From the NCBI RefSeq assembly GCF_016616425.1, contig NZ_CP067101.1, positions 124,001 through 188,000 of the forward strand: a stretch of DNA of 64,000 nt. Reading direction: 5' to 3'. The stretch comes from Bradyrhizobium diazoefficiens (GTDB taxonomy: Bacteria > Pseudomonadota > Alphaproteobacteria > Rhizobiales > Xanthobacteraceae). Numbering within the stretch: position 1 is the stretch's first letter; every line of letters begins with the position of its first letter. Of the stretch, positions 17,505 through 29,359 are shown one piece after another. The notes beneath the pieces were generated by a model. The model did not search any database and was not told where the DNA came from. It worked only from the letters and a program-made list of their open reading frames with translations. A program made the position numbers and the translations under genes.

Positions 17505-17787
17505 ACCGGCCACGGCACGAGACCCCCCGTTAACCCCGCCTTAACCGTGTTTTTGCCCAAATCGGCGATCTCTGTCCCGGTGGGCCCAAAAGGCCCAAGT
17601 TCCGTCCCAAGTCGCGTCCATTTAGGCTTCGTTGACCATGCCACTGGGCCAACGCCCTCGTGATCCCCGCTCGGGTTGCGACCAGATGACCCAGAGGTTA
17701 GAATTTTAATCAATGGCTTCAGGGCATAGGCGCTGGGGCGTGAGCTGAAAAGGCCCGTCACGACGGGTCCGGTTCGCCGGTCGGATC

Positions 17788-19413
17788 ATGCGCCACAAGA
17801 ATTGGGGTTCGCGCTTCGCAGCCCGGCACGGTGTGGGGTCCGTCTTGATTTCTCGTTCGCTTGTGCGCGCGCTTTTGGCTTCGGCTGCGCTGATGACGGC
17901 CAGCGTTCTGCTGGCCGGCTGCGACACCGACCAGGTTTCGCTCGCGAGCAATGCCAAGGCCAATCAGCCGGTGCCGCCGAAGCTTCTCGCCGCGATGGCC
18001 GAGAAGGACATGGATCTGCAATCGCCGATCCTGGTCCGCCTGTTCAAGCAGGAGGCCGAGCTCGAGGTCTGGAAGCAGACCCGCTCGGGCCAGTTCGCGC
18101 TGCTCAAGACCTATCCGATCTGCCGCTGGTCCGGCGACCTCGGACCGAAGGTGCGGGAAGGCGACCGCCAGGCGCCGGAGGGATTCTACTCGATCAATCC
18201 GGGCCAGATGAATCCGCAATCGGCCTATTACCTGTCGTTCAACACGGGTTATCCGAACGCGTTCGACAAGGCTTTGGGGCGCACCGGCTCGCAGCTGATG
18301 GTGCATGGCGACTGCTCCTCGCGCGGCTGTTACGCCATGACGGACGAGCAGATCGCGGAGATCTATTCGCTGGGGCGCGAATCCTTCTTCGGCGGCCAGA
18401 AGGCGTTCCAGCTCCAGGCCTATCCGTTCAGGATGACGCCGGTGAACATGGCCAGGCACCGGAACAATCCGAACATGCCGTTCTGGAAGATGATCAAGGA
18501 AGGCTATGATCATTTCGAGGTGACGCGGCAGGAGCCGAAGGTCGATTTCTGCGAGAAGAAATACGTCTTCGACGCGGCGAAGCCACAGGACGCCAAGCGC
18601 GATCCGGTGTTCGACGCCTCGGCCAAATGCCCGGCCTATGTGATCCCCGAGGACATCGCCAGCGCCGTGCGCGCAAAGCAGGCGAAGGACGAGGCGGAAT
18701 ACGCCAGGCTGGTGGCCAAGGGCACGCCGGTGGCGCGCATGAACACCGGCATCGACGGCGGCATGAACAAGATCTTCGCTGCGAAGATTCCGGACGGCTC
18801 GACCGGCTTGTCCGATGGCGCCGAAGGCACCACGCTGCAGATGCTGGCGATGTCCAAGGCGCCCGGCACGATTCCCGGCCACGTCAATCCGCCCAAGCCG
18901 AATCTCGATGCGGCAGCAAGCGCCCCTGCGCCGCAGGAAGAACCCGTCGTCGCCGGCAGCGCGCCCGCGACCAGCACCCGCCTCGCCGCGGCTGCTCCGA
19001 CCGAAAAATCTCAAGGCGGCGGCTTCTTCTCCAGCCTCGGCCGCAAGATGGGCCTTGGCACCGCCGACACCACGGCCACGACCCCGCCGCCGCAAGCCAC
19101 CGCCTCCGTGGCGCCCGCTCATACGTCCACGACTCCGCCGACGGCAGCGTCGAGGCTCAAGGCCGCAGTGACGCGGTTCGTGCCGGGACACAAGTCCAAG
19201 GATGCAGCGAAGGATACGGCGAAGGACGCGCCCAGGCCGGCCGTCGCCGCCAAGCCGGCCGAGCCGGCAAAGCACGACACGCGCCTCGCAGCGACGCGGC
19301 CGGCGCTGAAGCCCTCGGTATCGGACGGCGCAAGCGAAGCGACGCAGATCATGGGTGCCGCGCCGGTGGTGTCGTCGAACTCGTTCGACAGCCGGTTCGG
19401 GGCGGTGAAGTAG
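17788..19413 (+). CDS. L,D-transpeptidase lipoprotein (YafK type)
   Basis: The 541-residue protein has a lipoprotein signal ending in the lipobox LLAGC (Cys45) and a YkuD-fold catalytic domain at about residues 75-215. The active site HGDCSSRGCYAM provides His173 and nucleophile Cys181. Such enzymes make or cut 3-3 links or protein links in peptidoglycan in the periplasm. The YafK branch often hydrolyses links between murein and lipoproteins, so which reaction occurs here is uncertain. The C-terminal third (about residues 355-541) is Ala/Pro/Thr/Lys-rich and probably disordered; it is longer than usual. An alternative start is possible inside the first 24 codons. Confidence 0.85.
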   Translation: MRHKNWGSRFAARHGVGSVLISRSLVRALLASAALMTASVLLAGCDTDQVSLASNAKANQPVPPKLLAAMAEKDMDLQSPILVRLFKQEAELEVWKQTRSGQFALLKTYPICRWSGDLGPKVREGDRQAPEGFYSINPGQMNPQSAYYLSFNTGYPNAFDKALGRTGSQLMVHGDCSSRGCYAMTDEQIAEIYSLGRESFFGGQKAFQLQAYPFRMTPVNMARHRNNPNMPFWKMIKEGYDHFEVTRQEPKVDFCEKKYVFDAAKPQDAKRDPVFDASAKCPAYVIPEDIASAVRAKQAKDEAEYARLVAKGTPVARMNTGIDGGMNKIFAAKIPDGSTGLSDGAEGTTLQMLAMSKAPGTIPGHVNPPKPNLDAAASAPAPQEEPVVAGSAPATSTRLAAAAPTEKSQGGGFFSSLGRKMGLGTADTTATTPPPQATASVAPAHTSTTPPTAASRLKAAVTRFVPGHKSKDAAKDTAKDAPRPAVAAKPAEPAKHDTRLAATRPALKPSVSDGASEATQIMGAAPVVSSNSFDSRFGAVK

Positions 19414-19574
19414 GCAGAGTTTGGAGCTCTCTTTAGAATCGAAAGATCGTTCGCCGGTTCTTTATTCGTTCAGTCCATCGTCGTCCGTTGCAACGACATA
19501 CGTTCGCTTCAACGGCAACAGCGTCCTATACCTTGGCTCGAACTCACGTTGGCGGCCTCCCCCACTCGCGATAA

Positions 19575-20115
19575 TTGCCCGATCCGGTCGGGCAAAACAC
19601 CCCATTTCCCCAAAATCAATCCCTTCGGATAAAAATAATTCTCTTTACCCGAACCGCGACACACCCTATACTCCCTCGCCATCTCATCCCGCCGGAAGGG
19701 GCGGGTCGCGATCGTCACGGTTCGTGGGATGAGTTGCGGTGGACGCGGGCGGTGTGGCGCCATAGCGGAGCGCAGGGCGGGGTCTCCCCGTGAGCGATCA
19801 GCGGGCGCGGTACGACAGGCTGGCTGCGTACGGCAAAAACGTGTGGTCCTGGCGCCCGCAGGCTGGCGTCAAGTCTTGTGGTGATGTGGCGGCCCAACCG
19901 GGCGCGCGCATCAGCCATCGGCAAGGCGACGGGGGCAATAGTGCATCGCTCCCCGGGGAGAGCGCGACATAAGCCGTCAAACCACTGCGCAGGGAAGGCC
20001 GGTTATCGGGCTGCACCTGTGTCTCCCCTGTGAGCGTCTATCTACGCATCATGCACAGGGGCTCGCGGGTGCCAGCCGGTACCCGGCCTTCCCTGCGCCC
20101 TTCCGGTTATGAGGG
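19575..20115. repeat. Long structured intergenic repeat of the Bradyrhizobium type
   Basis: This non-coding stretch begins with a perfect 8-bp hairpin, TTGCCCGA/TCGGGCAA (19575-19595), followed by an AT-richer segment (CAAAATCAATCCCTTCGG). It ends with a nested hairpin: outer arms GCGCAGGGAAGGCCGG (19987-20002) and its exact complement (20083-20098), inner arms CCCCTGTG (20025-20032) and CACAGGGG (20054-20061). From memory, very similar sequences recur many times between genes of Bradyrhizobium and Rhodopseudomonas. Only one copy is in the window, so repetition cannot be shown here. Short open frames inside it are not supported. The preceding 19414-19574 bases hold nothing recognisable. Confidence 0.7.
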
Positions 20116-20220
20116 GCGTAAGAGCGAAGCAAAACCCGGGCGCAAAGCGCTGCGGGATCGCGATGTGTTGTCTTGATTGTTGTCTTGCAGATCGGAGAGC
20201 GGATGATGCCCGTCGCCACA

Positions 20221-20330
20221 CGTTGTCATCGTCCGACTTGATCGGACGATCCAGTATTCCAGAGACGGACGTGACTGAGCCGAAAGGCCGCGGCGTACTG
20301 GTCGCCCAGTCGAGCCGGGCGACGACAGTG
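20221..20330. repeat. REP-like inverted repeat, CATCCAGTA/TACTGGATC family (copy 2, degenerate)
   Basis: GTTGTCATCGTCCGAC plus GATCCAGTATTCCAGAG on the left and GTACTGGTCGCCCAGTCG plus GGGCGACGACAG on the right resemble the elements at 11.5 and 53.6 kb. A shorter hairpin, GTCCGACTTGATCGGAC, sits in the left arm. It lies just after the secA stop and probably ends the secA transcript. Confidence 0.65.
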
Positions 20331-20375
20331 GAGAATGAGGCGCGAGCTTCGCGCCTCGCGCGGGATCACTTGCTC

Positions 20376-23216
<2,841 letters not shown>

Positions 23217-23546
23217 GCCTAGTTCCTGTGTTCGCGATTCAACCGCGCTGGGCCTAAGAAGTTGTCACCCGCCTGCCTATCAACTCACCGTGACGCCTGC
23301 TGGCGCCGCTGGCCCGGACTGCGGGGGAGGTCCGCCATATCGGTGGGAATTGGGCAAGTCTGGGTTCAACGGCCAAAAACGCAGCAAAATAAACGCCATC
23401 GCCATGGTCGCGATCGGGCAGAGATATGGCCCGGTCAGGGCCTTGTCAACGGCGCGCACATTGCGGCTAATTCATCATTTTGACAGACTTTTCGCGTTGC
23501 CAATGCCCCCTGAATTGGGCGAGTGTCCGCCCCGCTCGAGCAGGCC

Positions 23547-23574
23547 CCCTGCTTCAACACCCCTGCTTCAACAT
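23547..23574 (+). repeat. 14-base tandem duplication in the parvulin leader
   Basis: CCCTGCTTCAACAC (23547-23560) is followed directly by CCCTGCTTCAACAT (23561-23574), matching at 13 of 14 positions, just before the AAGGA ribosome binding site of the next gene. It lies in the secA/parvulin divergent gap (23217-23585). That gap otherwise shows only a TTGACA-like hexamer at about 23480. Confidence 0.7.
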
Positions 23575-23585
23575 AAGGATTTTCC

Positions 23586-24524
23586 ATGACCACCTCGTTC
23601 CCGGTAACCACCGGCCAGCGTTTCCGCCATGCGTCCGCCCTGGCTGGCAGCCTTGCCCTGGCGCTGTGCCTGGCGTTCGCCGGCCCGCTCCGGGCCGCCG
23701 ACGATCCGGTGCTGGCGAAGGTCAATGGCGCGGAAATCAAGAAGAGCGACGTCACCATGGCCGAGGAGGAGCTCGGACCGAGCCTCGCCCAGATGGACCC
23801 GGCGACCAAGAACGAGAACGTCCTGTCGTTCCTGATCGACATGAAAATCGTGTCCAAGGCCGCCGAGGACAAGAAGGTCGCCGACAGCGAGGAGTTCAAG
23901 AAGCGCCTGGCGTTCGCCCGCAACCGGCTTCTGATGGACAGCCTGCTCGCGGGCGAGGGCAAGGCCGCCACCACCCCCGACGCCATGAAGAAGGTCTATG
24001 AAGAGGCCTCCAAGCAGATCACCGGCGAGCAGGAGGTGCGCGCCCGTCACATCCTGGTCGAGACCGAGGACGAGGCCAAGGCGGTGAAGGCGGAGCTCGA
24101 CAAGGGCGCCGATTTCGCCGAGCTGGCCAAGAAGAAGTCCAAGGATCCGGGCTCGGCCGATGGCGGCGACCTCGGCTTCTTCACCAAGGAGCAGATGGTG
24201 CCGGAATTCTCGAAGGTCGCCTTCGCGCTCGAGCCCGGCAAGATCTCCGACCCCGTAAAGTCGCAGTTCGGCTGGCACATCATCAAGGTCGAGGAAAAGC
24301 GCAACCGCAAGGCGCCGGACTTCGAGCAGGTCAAGCCCCAGATCGAGCAGTACGTGACCCGCAAGGCCCAGGCCGAGTATGTCGCCAAGCTGCGCGCGGA
24401 GGCCAAGGTCGAGCGGCTGGACCAGCCGGCGGCGGATGCGTCGAAGGACGCCAAGTCCGATACCAAGCCGGCGGACGCCGCCAAGCCGTCCGACAGCAAG
24501 ATGGCGCCGCCTGCAAAGAAGTAA
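23586..24524 (+). CDS. Periplasmic peptidyl-prolyl isomerase (parvulin/PrsA-SurA type)
   Basis: The 312-residue protein has a Sec signal peptide (hydrophobic core after RHASALAG, cleavage near LRA-AD), a SurA-like N-terminal helical region and a parvulin domain at about residues 150-240. That domain shows VRARHILVETEDEA, GGDLGFFTKEQMV and SQFGWHIIKVEE, the usual rotamase signature. It should assist folding of exported proteins in the periplasm. The last 40 residues are Lys/Asp/Ala-rich. The ribosome binding site AAGGA is well placed. It is divergent to secA. Confidence 0.92.
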   Translation: MTTSFPVTTGQRFRHASALAGSLALALCLAFAGPLRAADDPVLAKVNGAEIKKSDVTMAEEELGPSLAQMDPATKNENVLSFLIDMKIVSKAAEDKKVADSEEFKKRLAFARNRLLMDSLLAGEGKAATTPDAMKKVYEEASKQITGEQEVRARHILVETEDEAKAVKAELDKGADFAELAKKKSKDPGSADGGDLGFFTKEQMVPEFSKVAFALEPGKISDPVKSQFGWHIIKVEEKRNRKAPDFEQVKPQIEQYVTRKAQAEYVAKLRAEAKVERLDQPAADASKDAKSDTKPADAAKPSDSKMAPPAKK

Positions 24525-24586
24525 GACCGCGACGAAGCAAGAATTCGCTGTCACTTCGCTGACGCCAAGAGTATCTAACCATCGCA

Positions 24587-24638
24587 ATGGCCGGGCCTGA
24601 AGTGCGAAGCACGTCTTTGCACTTGATGGTCCGGCCAT
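24587..24638. repeat. 52-base imperfect hairpin between parvulin and argJ genes
   Basis: ATGGCCGG (24587-24594) pairs with CCGGCCAT (24631-24638), and an inner AGTGCGAAG pairs imperfectly with CTTTGCACT. It probably ends the parvulin transcript. The end sequence resembles the GGCCGGGACAAGC repeat at 26.4 kb. Confidence 0.65.
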
Positions 24639-24671
24639 CTGCGTATCCAGATCCCACCAAGGCGCCCCGCG

Positions 24672-25913
24672 ATGTCCTCAACCGTCTCCCCGCTCGCCCC
24701 GAAACACGTCCCCGACATGCCCGTGATCGGGGGCGTCCGTCTTGCGACGGCCGAAGCCGGCATCCGCTACAAGAACCGCACCGACGTGCTGCTGGCGGTG
24801 ATGGACAAGGGCACCGCGATCGCCGGCGTCTTCACCAAATCGAAATGCCCGTCCGCACCGGTGGAATGGTGCCGCGCCAAGCTGAAGGGCGGCGAGGCGC
24901 GTGCGCTGGTGGTCAATTCCGGCAACGCCAATGCCTTCACCGGCAAGACCGGCCGCGCCTCCACCGCGCTGACCGCGAAGATCGCGGCCAAGGCGGTCGG
25001 ATGCAGCGAGGGCGAAGTCTTCCTGGCCTCGACCGGCGTGATCGGCGAGCCGCTGGACGCGACCAAGTTCGACGGCGTGCTGGGCCGTCTCGCCGAGGCC
25101 GCCGAGCCCGGCGACTACCTCGGCGCGGCCAAGGCGATCATGACCACCGACACCTTCCCGAAGGTCGCGACCGCGACCGTCAAGCTCGGCAAGGCCAAGG
25201 TCACCATCAACGGCATGGCCAAGGGCGCCGGCATGATCGCTCCCGACATGGCGACGATGCTGTCCTTCGTCTTCACCGACGCGCCGATCGCGCCCGCGGC
25301 CTTGCAGGCGCTGCTCAAGAGCGGCGTCGAGGACACCTTTAACGCGGTGACGATCGACGGCGATACCTCGACCTCGGACACGCTGCTGGCCTTCGCCACG
25401 GGCGCTGCCACTGAATACGGCGCACCAAGGATCAGCCGCGCCAGCGATCCGCGCCTGAAGGCCTTCGTCAAGGCGTTCAACCAGGTGCTCGCCAATCTCG
25501 CCGAGCAGGTGGCGCGCGACGGCGAAGGCGCCCGCAAGCTGGTCGAGATCACGGTCGAGGGCGCCAGGACCAAGGTGTCGGCGCGCAAGATCGCAATGTC
25601 GATCGCCAACTCGCCGCTGGTCAAGACCGCGATCGCCGGCGAGGACGCCAACTGGGGCCGCGTGGTGATGGCGGTCGGCAAGGCCGGCGAGCCGGCCGAT
25701 CGCGACAAGCTCTCGATCTCCTTCAACGGCATCCGCGTCGCCAAGAGCGGCGCGCGCGATCCGTCTTATGACGAAGCGCAGGTGTCGGAGGCGATGAAGG
25801 CGCCGGAGATCGCGATCAAGGTCTCGCTCGGCCTCGGCAAGGGCCGCGACCGCGTCATGACCTGCGACCTCACCAAAGAGTATGTCGCGATCAACGGCGA
25901 TTACAGGTCTTAG
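24672..25913 (+). CDS. argJ: Bifunctional ornithine acetyltransferase / N-acetylglutamate synthase
   Basis: ArgJ moves the acetyl group from N-acetylornithine to glutamate, giving ornithine and recycling acetylglutamate in arginine synthesis; bifunctional forms also use acetyl-CoA. The 413-residue precursor should cleave itself before the nucleophile Thr195 in PDMATML. Other family segments are [22 protein letters not shown], and [11 protein letters not shown]. Whether it is mono- or bifunctional cannot be read from sequence. The mutT gene follows after nine bases and is likely co-transcribed. Confidence 0.95.
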   Translation: MSSTVSPLAPKHVPDMPVIGGVRLATAEAGIRYKNRTDVLLAVMDKGTAIAGVFTKSKCPSAPVEWCRAKLKGGEARALVVNSGNANAFTGKTGRASTALTAKIAAKAVGCSEGEVFLASTGVIGEPLDATKFDGVLGRLAEAAEPGDYLGAAKAIMTTDTFPKVATATVKLGKAKVTINGMAKGAGMIAPDMATMLSFVFTDAPIAPAALQALLKSGVEDTFNAVTIDGDTSTSDTLLAFATGAATEYGAPRISRASDPRLKAFVKAFNQVLANLAEQVARDGEGARKLVEITVEGARTKVSARKIAMSIANSPLVKTAIAGEDANWGRVVMAVGKAGEPADRDKLSISFNGIRVAKSGARDPSYDEAQVSEAMKAPEIAIKVSLGLGKGRDRVMTCDLTKEYVAINGDYRS

Positions 25914-25922
25914 CGGACGCCG

Positions 25923-26333
25923 ATGGCCGATCTCAAACTGACATTGGTGGTGGCTTGCGCGCTGATCGATGCCGACAAACGCGTCCTGATCGCGCAGCGC
26001 CCCGAGGGCAAGGCGCTGGCCGGCCTCTGGGAATTTCCCGGCGGCAAGTGTGAGTCCGGCGAGCGGCCGGAGCAGAGCCTGATCCGTGAGCTCCACGAGG
26101 AGCTCGGCATCGCCGTCGCCGAGCCCTGCCTCGCGCCGCTGACCTTCGCGAGCTACGGTTACGAGAGCTTCCACCTGCTGATGCCGCTCTATGTCTGCCG
26201 GCGCTGGGAAGGACAGGTGGCGCCGCGTGAAGGCCAGGCCCTGGCCTGGGTCCGCGCCAACAAGCTGCGCGATTACCCGATGCCACCCGCGGACATTCCG
26301 CTGATTCCGCATCTGATCGATCTGCTGATGTGA
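25923..26333 (+). CDS. mutT: 8-oxo-dGTP diphosphatase (MutT-type Nudix hydrolase)
   Basis: This 136-residue protein has a perfect Nudix box from Gly41 to Ile63, with GKCESGE, REL and EE at the expected spacing. The flanks (LIAQRPEGKALAGLWEFPGG, and a C-terminal YPMPPADIPLI) match MutT, which hydrolyses 8-oxo-dGTP and prevents A:T to C:G mutations. It follows argJ closely, an arrangement seen in other Rhizobiales. Confidence 0.93.
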   Translation: MADLKLTLVVACALIDADKRVLIAQRPEGKALAGLWEFPGGKCESGERPEQSLIRELHEELGIAVAEPCLAPLTFASYGYESFHLLMPLYVCRRWEGQVAPREGQALAWVRANKLRDYPMPPADIPLIPHLIDLLM

Positions 26334-26360
26334 GGTGGGAGGTCTCTCCACATTCTCGGC

Positions 26361-26444
26361 GTCATGCCCGGGCTTGTCCCGGGCATCCACGATCTTCGTG
26401 TCGGACGGAAAGGCGTGGATGGCCGGGACAAGCCCGGCCATGAC
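26361..26444. repeat. Inverted repeat of the CCGGGCTTGTCCCGGG family between convergent genes
   Basis: Arms at 26361-26391 and 26414-26444 are complementary at 29 of 31 positions. Each arm carries its own small palindrome around GGCTTGTCC. The element lies between convergent mutT and the methyltransferase gene and is suited to end both transcripts. Confidence 0.85.
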
Positions 26445-26456
26445 GGAGGTGAGAGT

Positions 26457-27305
26457 TCACTCCTTCCCCGCCTTCTTCACCGCTTCCGCCAGGCTCGCTT
26501 TGGCCGACCCCGGCTTCAGCGGCGGCTGCTGGCTCGCATGCGGGGCCCAGCCGGAGAGCCAGATGATGTCGAACGTGGCGCGGATGCGGCCGTCGGCATC
26601 GGCGAAGCGCTCGGCATAGATTTCCGCCATCCGCAGCATCGTCGCGCGCCGTGACGGCATCCGCCGCCGCTCGACCAGCATATTGGCCGCGCCCATGCGG
26701 CGGAGATCCTGCATCAGCGCGAACGCATTGGCGTAACGCACCACGACGCGATCGACATCGGTCACGGGCAACGCAAAGCCCGCGCGCTGCAACAAGGCGC
26801 CGACGTCACGCAGGTCAGCGAATGGCGCCACGCGCGGCGACACGCCGCCCTCGCATTCGGCTTCCGCCGCGGCGAAGGCCTGCCGCAGCTCGGTCAGGCT
26901 GTCGCCGCCGATCATGGCGGCCAATAGCAGCCCATCCGGCTTCAGCGCGCGGCGGATTTGCGCGAGCACGCCCGGCAGGTCATTGACGAATTGCAGCGCC
27001 AGGGCGGAAACGACGAGATCGAGACTTTCGGGCGCGAAAGGCAGCCTTTCCGCACCCGTCGGATCGAGCGCGATATGAGCGATGGCGGGAAGCATCGCGC
27101 GCAGTCCTGCGAGCCCTTCACCTGATGTCCAGAGATCGGCCGGCGCGTGAAACTGCCGCATCACCGCAGCCAGCCGGTCAGACATGTCCTCGGCGACCCG
27201 ATCAAGCAAAAAGGTCACCGCGCCCCGTGCATGCGCACGCTGCTGCCGCGCATGCAGCAACGCACGATCGAACAAGGCAGGCGGGGTTTGCGGAGGCTGG
27301 GCCAT
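26457..27305 (-). CDS. SAM-dependent methyltransferase-fold protein, NDUFAF5/BioC-like
   Basis: The 282-residue protein opens with ALFDRALLHARQQRA, typical of the NDUFAF5 (C20orf7) family, followed by a class I methyltransferase fold whose middle part reads DLVVSALALQFVNDLPGVLAQIRRALKPDG. Mitochondrial NDUFAF5 hydroxylates an arginine of complex I subunit NDUFS7; a role in NADH dehydrogenase assembly here is inferred. BioC is an alternative but has a different N-terminus. The usual glycine-rich motif I is poorly conserved here. I chose the ATG at 27305 (MAQPPQTP). It is divergent to comF with 64 bases between. Confidence 0.8.
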   Translation of the reverse strand: MAQPPQTPPALFDRALLHARQQRAHARGAVTFLLDRVAEDMSDRLAAVMRQFHAPADLWTSGEGLAGLRAMLPAIAHIALDPTGAERLPFAPESLDLVVSALALQFVNDLPGVLAQIRRALKPDGLLLAAMIGGDSLTELRQAFAAAEAECEGGVSPRVAPFADLRDVGALLQRAGFALPVTDVDRVVVRYANAFALMQDLRRMGAANMLVERRRMPSRRATMLRMAEIYAERFADADGRIRATFDIIWLSGWAPHASQQPPLKPGSAKASLAEAVKKAGKE

Positions 27306-27369
27306 GCCGCTGGTTACGCCGATCAGGGCGGTTCTGGCAATCCGGAGCATTCGGCGTTAGCTTTCCCTC

Positions 27370-28161
27370 ATGGACGCCGCTCCCATCCATTCTTTCTGCG
27401 CACCGCTGCGTGCCGCGTGGGCGGCCGGCCGCCACGTGCTGTCGCGCTCCGCGCGGCTCGCGCTCGACGTAGCGCTGCCGACGCTGTGCGTGTCCTGCCG
27501 CGAGCCGGTCGATGGCGAGGGCGTTTGCGCGGCGTGCTGGGCGCGGCTGTCGTTCATCGAGCGGCCGTACTGCCCGCGGCTCGGCATTCCCTTCGTCTAT
27601 GACCCCGGCCCCGACATGCTGTCGATGGAGGCGATCGCGAGCCCGCCGGCCTACATGCGGGCCCGCGCGGCCGTGCGCTATGACGACGTCGCGCGCACGC
27701 TCGTGCATGCGCTGAAATACCAGGACCGCACCGATCTGGCGCCCCCCATGGGCCGCTGGATGGCGCGCGCGGGCGGTGAGTTGCTGGCCGGCGCCGACAT
27801 GCTGGTGCCGGTGCCCCTGCATTGGCGGCGGGCCTGGCGGCGCCGCTACAACCAATCCGGGGCGCTGGCGCAGATCATCGCGCGACAGAGCGGGGTCAAG
27901 GCGAGGCCTGAAGTGCTGCGCCGGGTGCGCGCCACCGAGCAGCAGATCGGCCTGTCGCGGGCCCAGCGGGCCACCAACGTGCAGGGCGCGTTCGAGGTAT
28001 CCCCCGACCGTCAGGCTGAGGTCCAGGGCCGCCGCGTCGTCCTGATCGACGACGTCCTGACGTCGGGAGCGACGCTGGATGCGTGCGCGCGGGTCTTGCT
28101 CCGCGCCAAGGCGGCCCAGGTCGACGTGCTGGTCTTTGCCCGGGTTGTGGAGACCCGGTAA
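27370..28161 (+). CDS. comF: ComF family phosphoribosyltransferase-like protein
   Basis: The 263-residue protein has an N-terminal zinc-ribbon type segment (CVSCREPVDGEGVCAACW) and a C-terminal phosphoribosyltransferase domain with the PRPP-binding VVLIDDVLTSGATL. ComF proteins are tied to natural transformation in some bacteria, but in alphaproteobacteria the role is unproven. It heads a run of four closely spaced genes (comF, grxC, nitrilase, DUF1178), typical of Rhizobiales. Confidence 0.88.
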   Translation: MDAAPIHSFCAPLRAAWAAGRHVLSRSARLALDVALPTLCVSCREPVDGEGVCAACWARLSFIERPYCPRLGIPFVYDPGPDMLSMEAIASPPAYMRARAAVRYDDVARTLVHALKYQDRTDLAPPMGRWMARAGGELLAGADMLVPVPLHWRRAWRRRYNQSGALAQIIARQSGVKARPEVLRRVRATEQQIGLSRAQRATNVQGAFEVSPDRQAEVQGRRVVLIDDVLTSGATLDACARVLLRAKAAQVDVLVFARVVETR

Positions 28162-28208
28162 GGTCCCATATAATTCAACGACTTCATGACATGAGAGCGC
28201 CGGACGCC

Positions 28209-28484
28209 ATGACTGCTGCTGTCGAGATCTACACCAGGCCGGGCTGCGGCTATTGTTCCGCCGCGAGATCCCTGCTGACCCGCAAGAAGGCGACCTTCAC
28301 CGAATTTGATATCGCCAAGAACCCGTCCTGGCGTCGGGAAATGTACGACCGCGCCGGCGAGGGCTCGACCTTCCCGCAGATCTGGATCGGCGGAACCCAT
28401 GTCGGCGGTTGCGACGAGCTCTATGCGCTCGACCGCCAGGGCAAGCTTGACGGCATGCTCGAAAGCGTGAAGGCCACATCATGA
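28209..28484 (+). CDS. grxC: Glutaredoxin 3
   Basis: The 91-residue protein is a dithiol glutaredoxin with active site Cys13-Gly-Tyr-Cys16 and the glutathione-binding TFPQIWIGGTHVGGCDEL. It reduces disulfides and glutathione mixed disulfides in the cytoplasm. An in-frame ATG at 28191 would add six residues; the 28209 start fits the family. The stop overlaps the start of the next gene by four bases (ATGA). Confidence 0.94.
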   Translation: MTAAVEIYTRPGCGYCSAARSLLTRKKATFTEFDIAKNPSWRREMYDRAGEGSTFPQIWIGGTHVGGCDELYALDRQGKLDGMLESVKATS

Positions 28485-29359
28485 GTGAGGACCGCACGTT
28501 CACGGCCGCGATGGTGCAGATGCGCACCGGCCTGATGCCGGAGCCCAGCCTCGCGCAGGCAACGAGGCTGATCCGGCAGGCTGCGGCTGATGGCGCCGAC
28601 TACGTGCAGACGCCCGAGGTCAGCAACATGATGCAGCTGAACCGCAAGGCGCTGTTCGAGCATCTCCAGAGCGAAGAGGACGACACCTCGCTGAAGGCCT
28701 ACCGGGCGCTCGCAGCGGAACTGAACATCCACATCCATGTCGGCTCGCTGGCGCTGCGCTTTTCGCCGGAGAAGGCCGTCAACCGCTCCTTTCTGATCGG
28801 GCCCGAGGGCAATGTGCTCGCGAGCTACGACAAGATCCACATGTTCGACATCGAGCTGCCGGACGGCGAGAGCTATCGCGAATCCGCCAATTACCAGCCT
28901 GGCGAGACCGCGGTGATCTCCGACCTGCCCTGGGGCCGGGTCGGGCTGACCATCTGCTACGATGTGCGCTTCCCGGCGCTCTACCGCGCGCTTGCCGAAA
29001 GCGGCGCGTATTTCATCACCGTCCCCTCGGCCTTCACTCGCAAGACCGGCGAAGCACATTGGCACGTGCTGCTGCGCGCGCGCGCAATCGAGACCGGCTG
29101 CTTCATCTTCGCCGCGGCGCAAGCCGGCTTGCACGAGAACAAGCGGGAGACCTACGGCCATTCGCTGATCATCGATCCCTGGGGCGAGATCCTCGCCGAG
29201 GGCGGCGTTGAACCCGGCATCGTCATGGCCAGGATCGATCCGGCCAAGGTCGAGACCGCGCGCCGCGCGATCCCCTCGCTCCAGCACGGCCGCCGCTTCG
29301 GCGTCTCCGATCCCAAGGCGGGGCCGGATCATTTGCACCTCGTGCGGGGATCGGCATGA
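28481..29359 (+). CDS. Carbon-nitrogen hydrolase (Nit1/deaminated glutathione amidase type)
   Basis: The 292-residue nitrilase-superfamily protein has the catalytic triad Glu46 (TPEVSN), Lys118 (YDKIHMFD) and Cys159 (TICYDVRFP). The KIHMFDIELPDG segment is typical of the Nit1 group, whose members hydrolyse deaminated glutathione, a side product of transaminases. Lying in an overlapping operon with glutaredoxin fits a glutathione repair role; this is inference. It overlaps grxC and the DUF1178 gene by four bases each. Confidence 0.88.
   Translation: MSEDRTFTAAMVQMRTGLMPEPSLAQATRLIRQAAADGADYVQTPEVSNMMQLNRKALFEHLQSEEDDTSLKAYRALAAELNIHIHVGSLALRFSPEKAVNRSFLIGPEGNVLASYDKIHMFDIELPDGESYRESANYQPGETAVISDLPWGRVGLTICYDVRFPALYRALAESGAYFITVPSAFTRKTGEAHWHVLLRARAIETGCFIFAAAQAGLHENKRETYGHSLIIDPWGEILAEGGVEPGIVMARIDPAKVETARRAIPSLQHGRRFGVSDPKAGPDHLHLVRGSA

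Noticed and set aside
17758..19275. A 505-codon minus-strand frame opposite the L,D-transpeptidase gene.
   Set aside because: Arg/His/Gly-rich shadow; the plus-strand protein has a lipobox and a complete active site.
19509..19763. An 84-codon minus-strand frame inside the long repeat.
   Set aside because: It has no ribosome binding site, and the sequence belongs to a non-coding repeat with conserved hairpins.
24678..26441. A 587-codon minus-strand frame opposite argJ and mutT.
   Set aside because: It covers two certain genes and a repeat, and its sequence is typical of an antisense frame.
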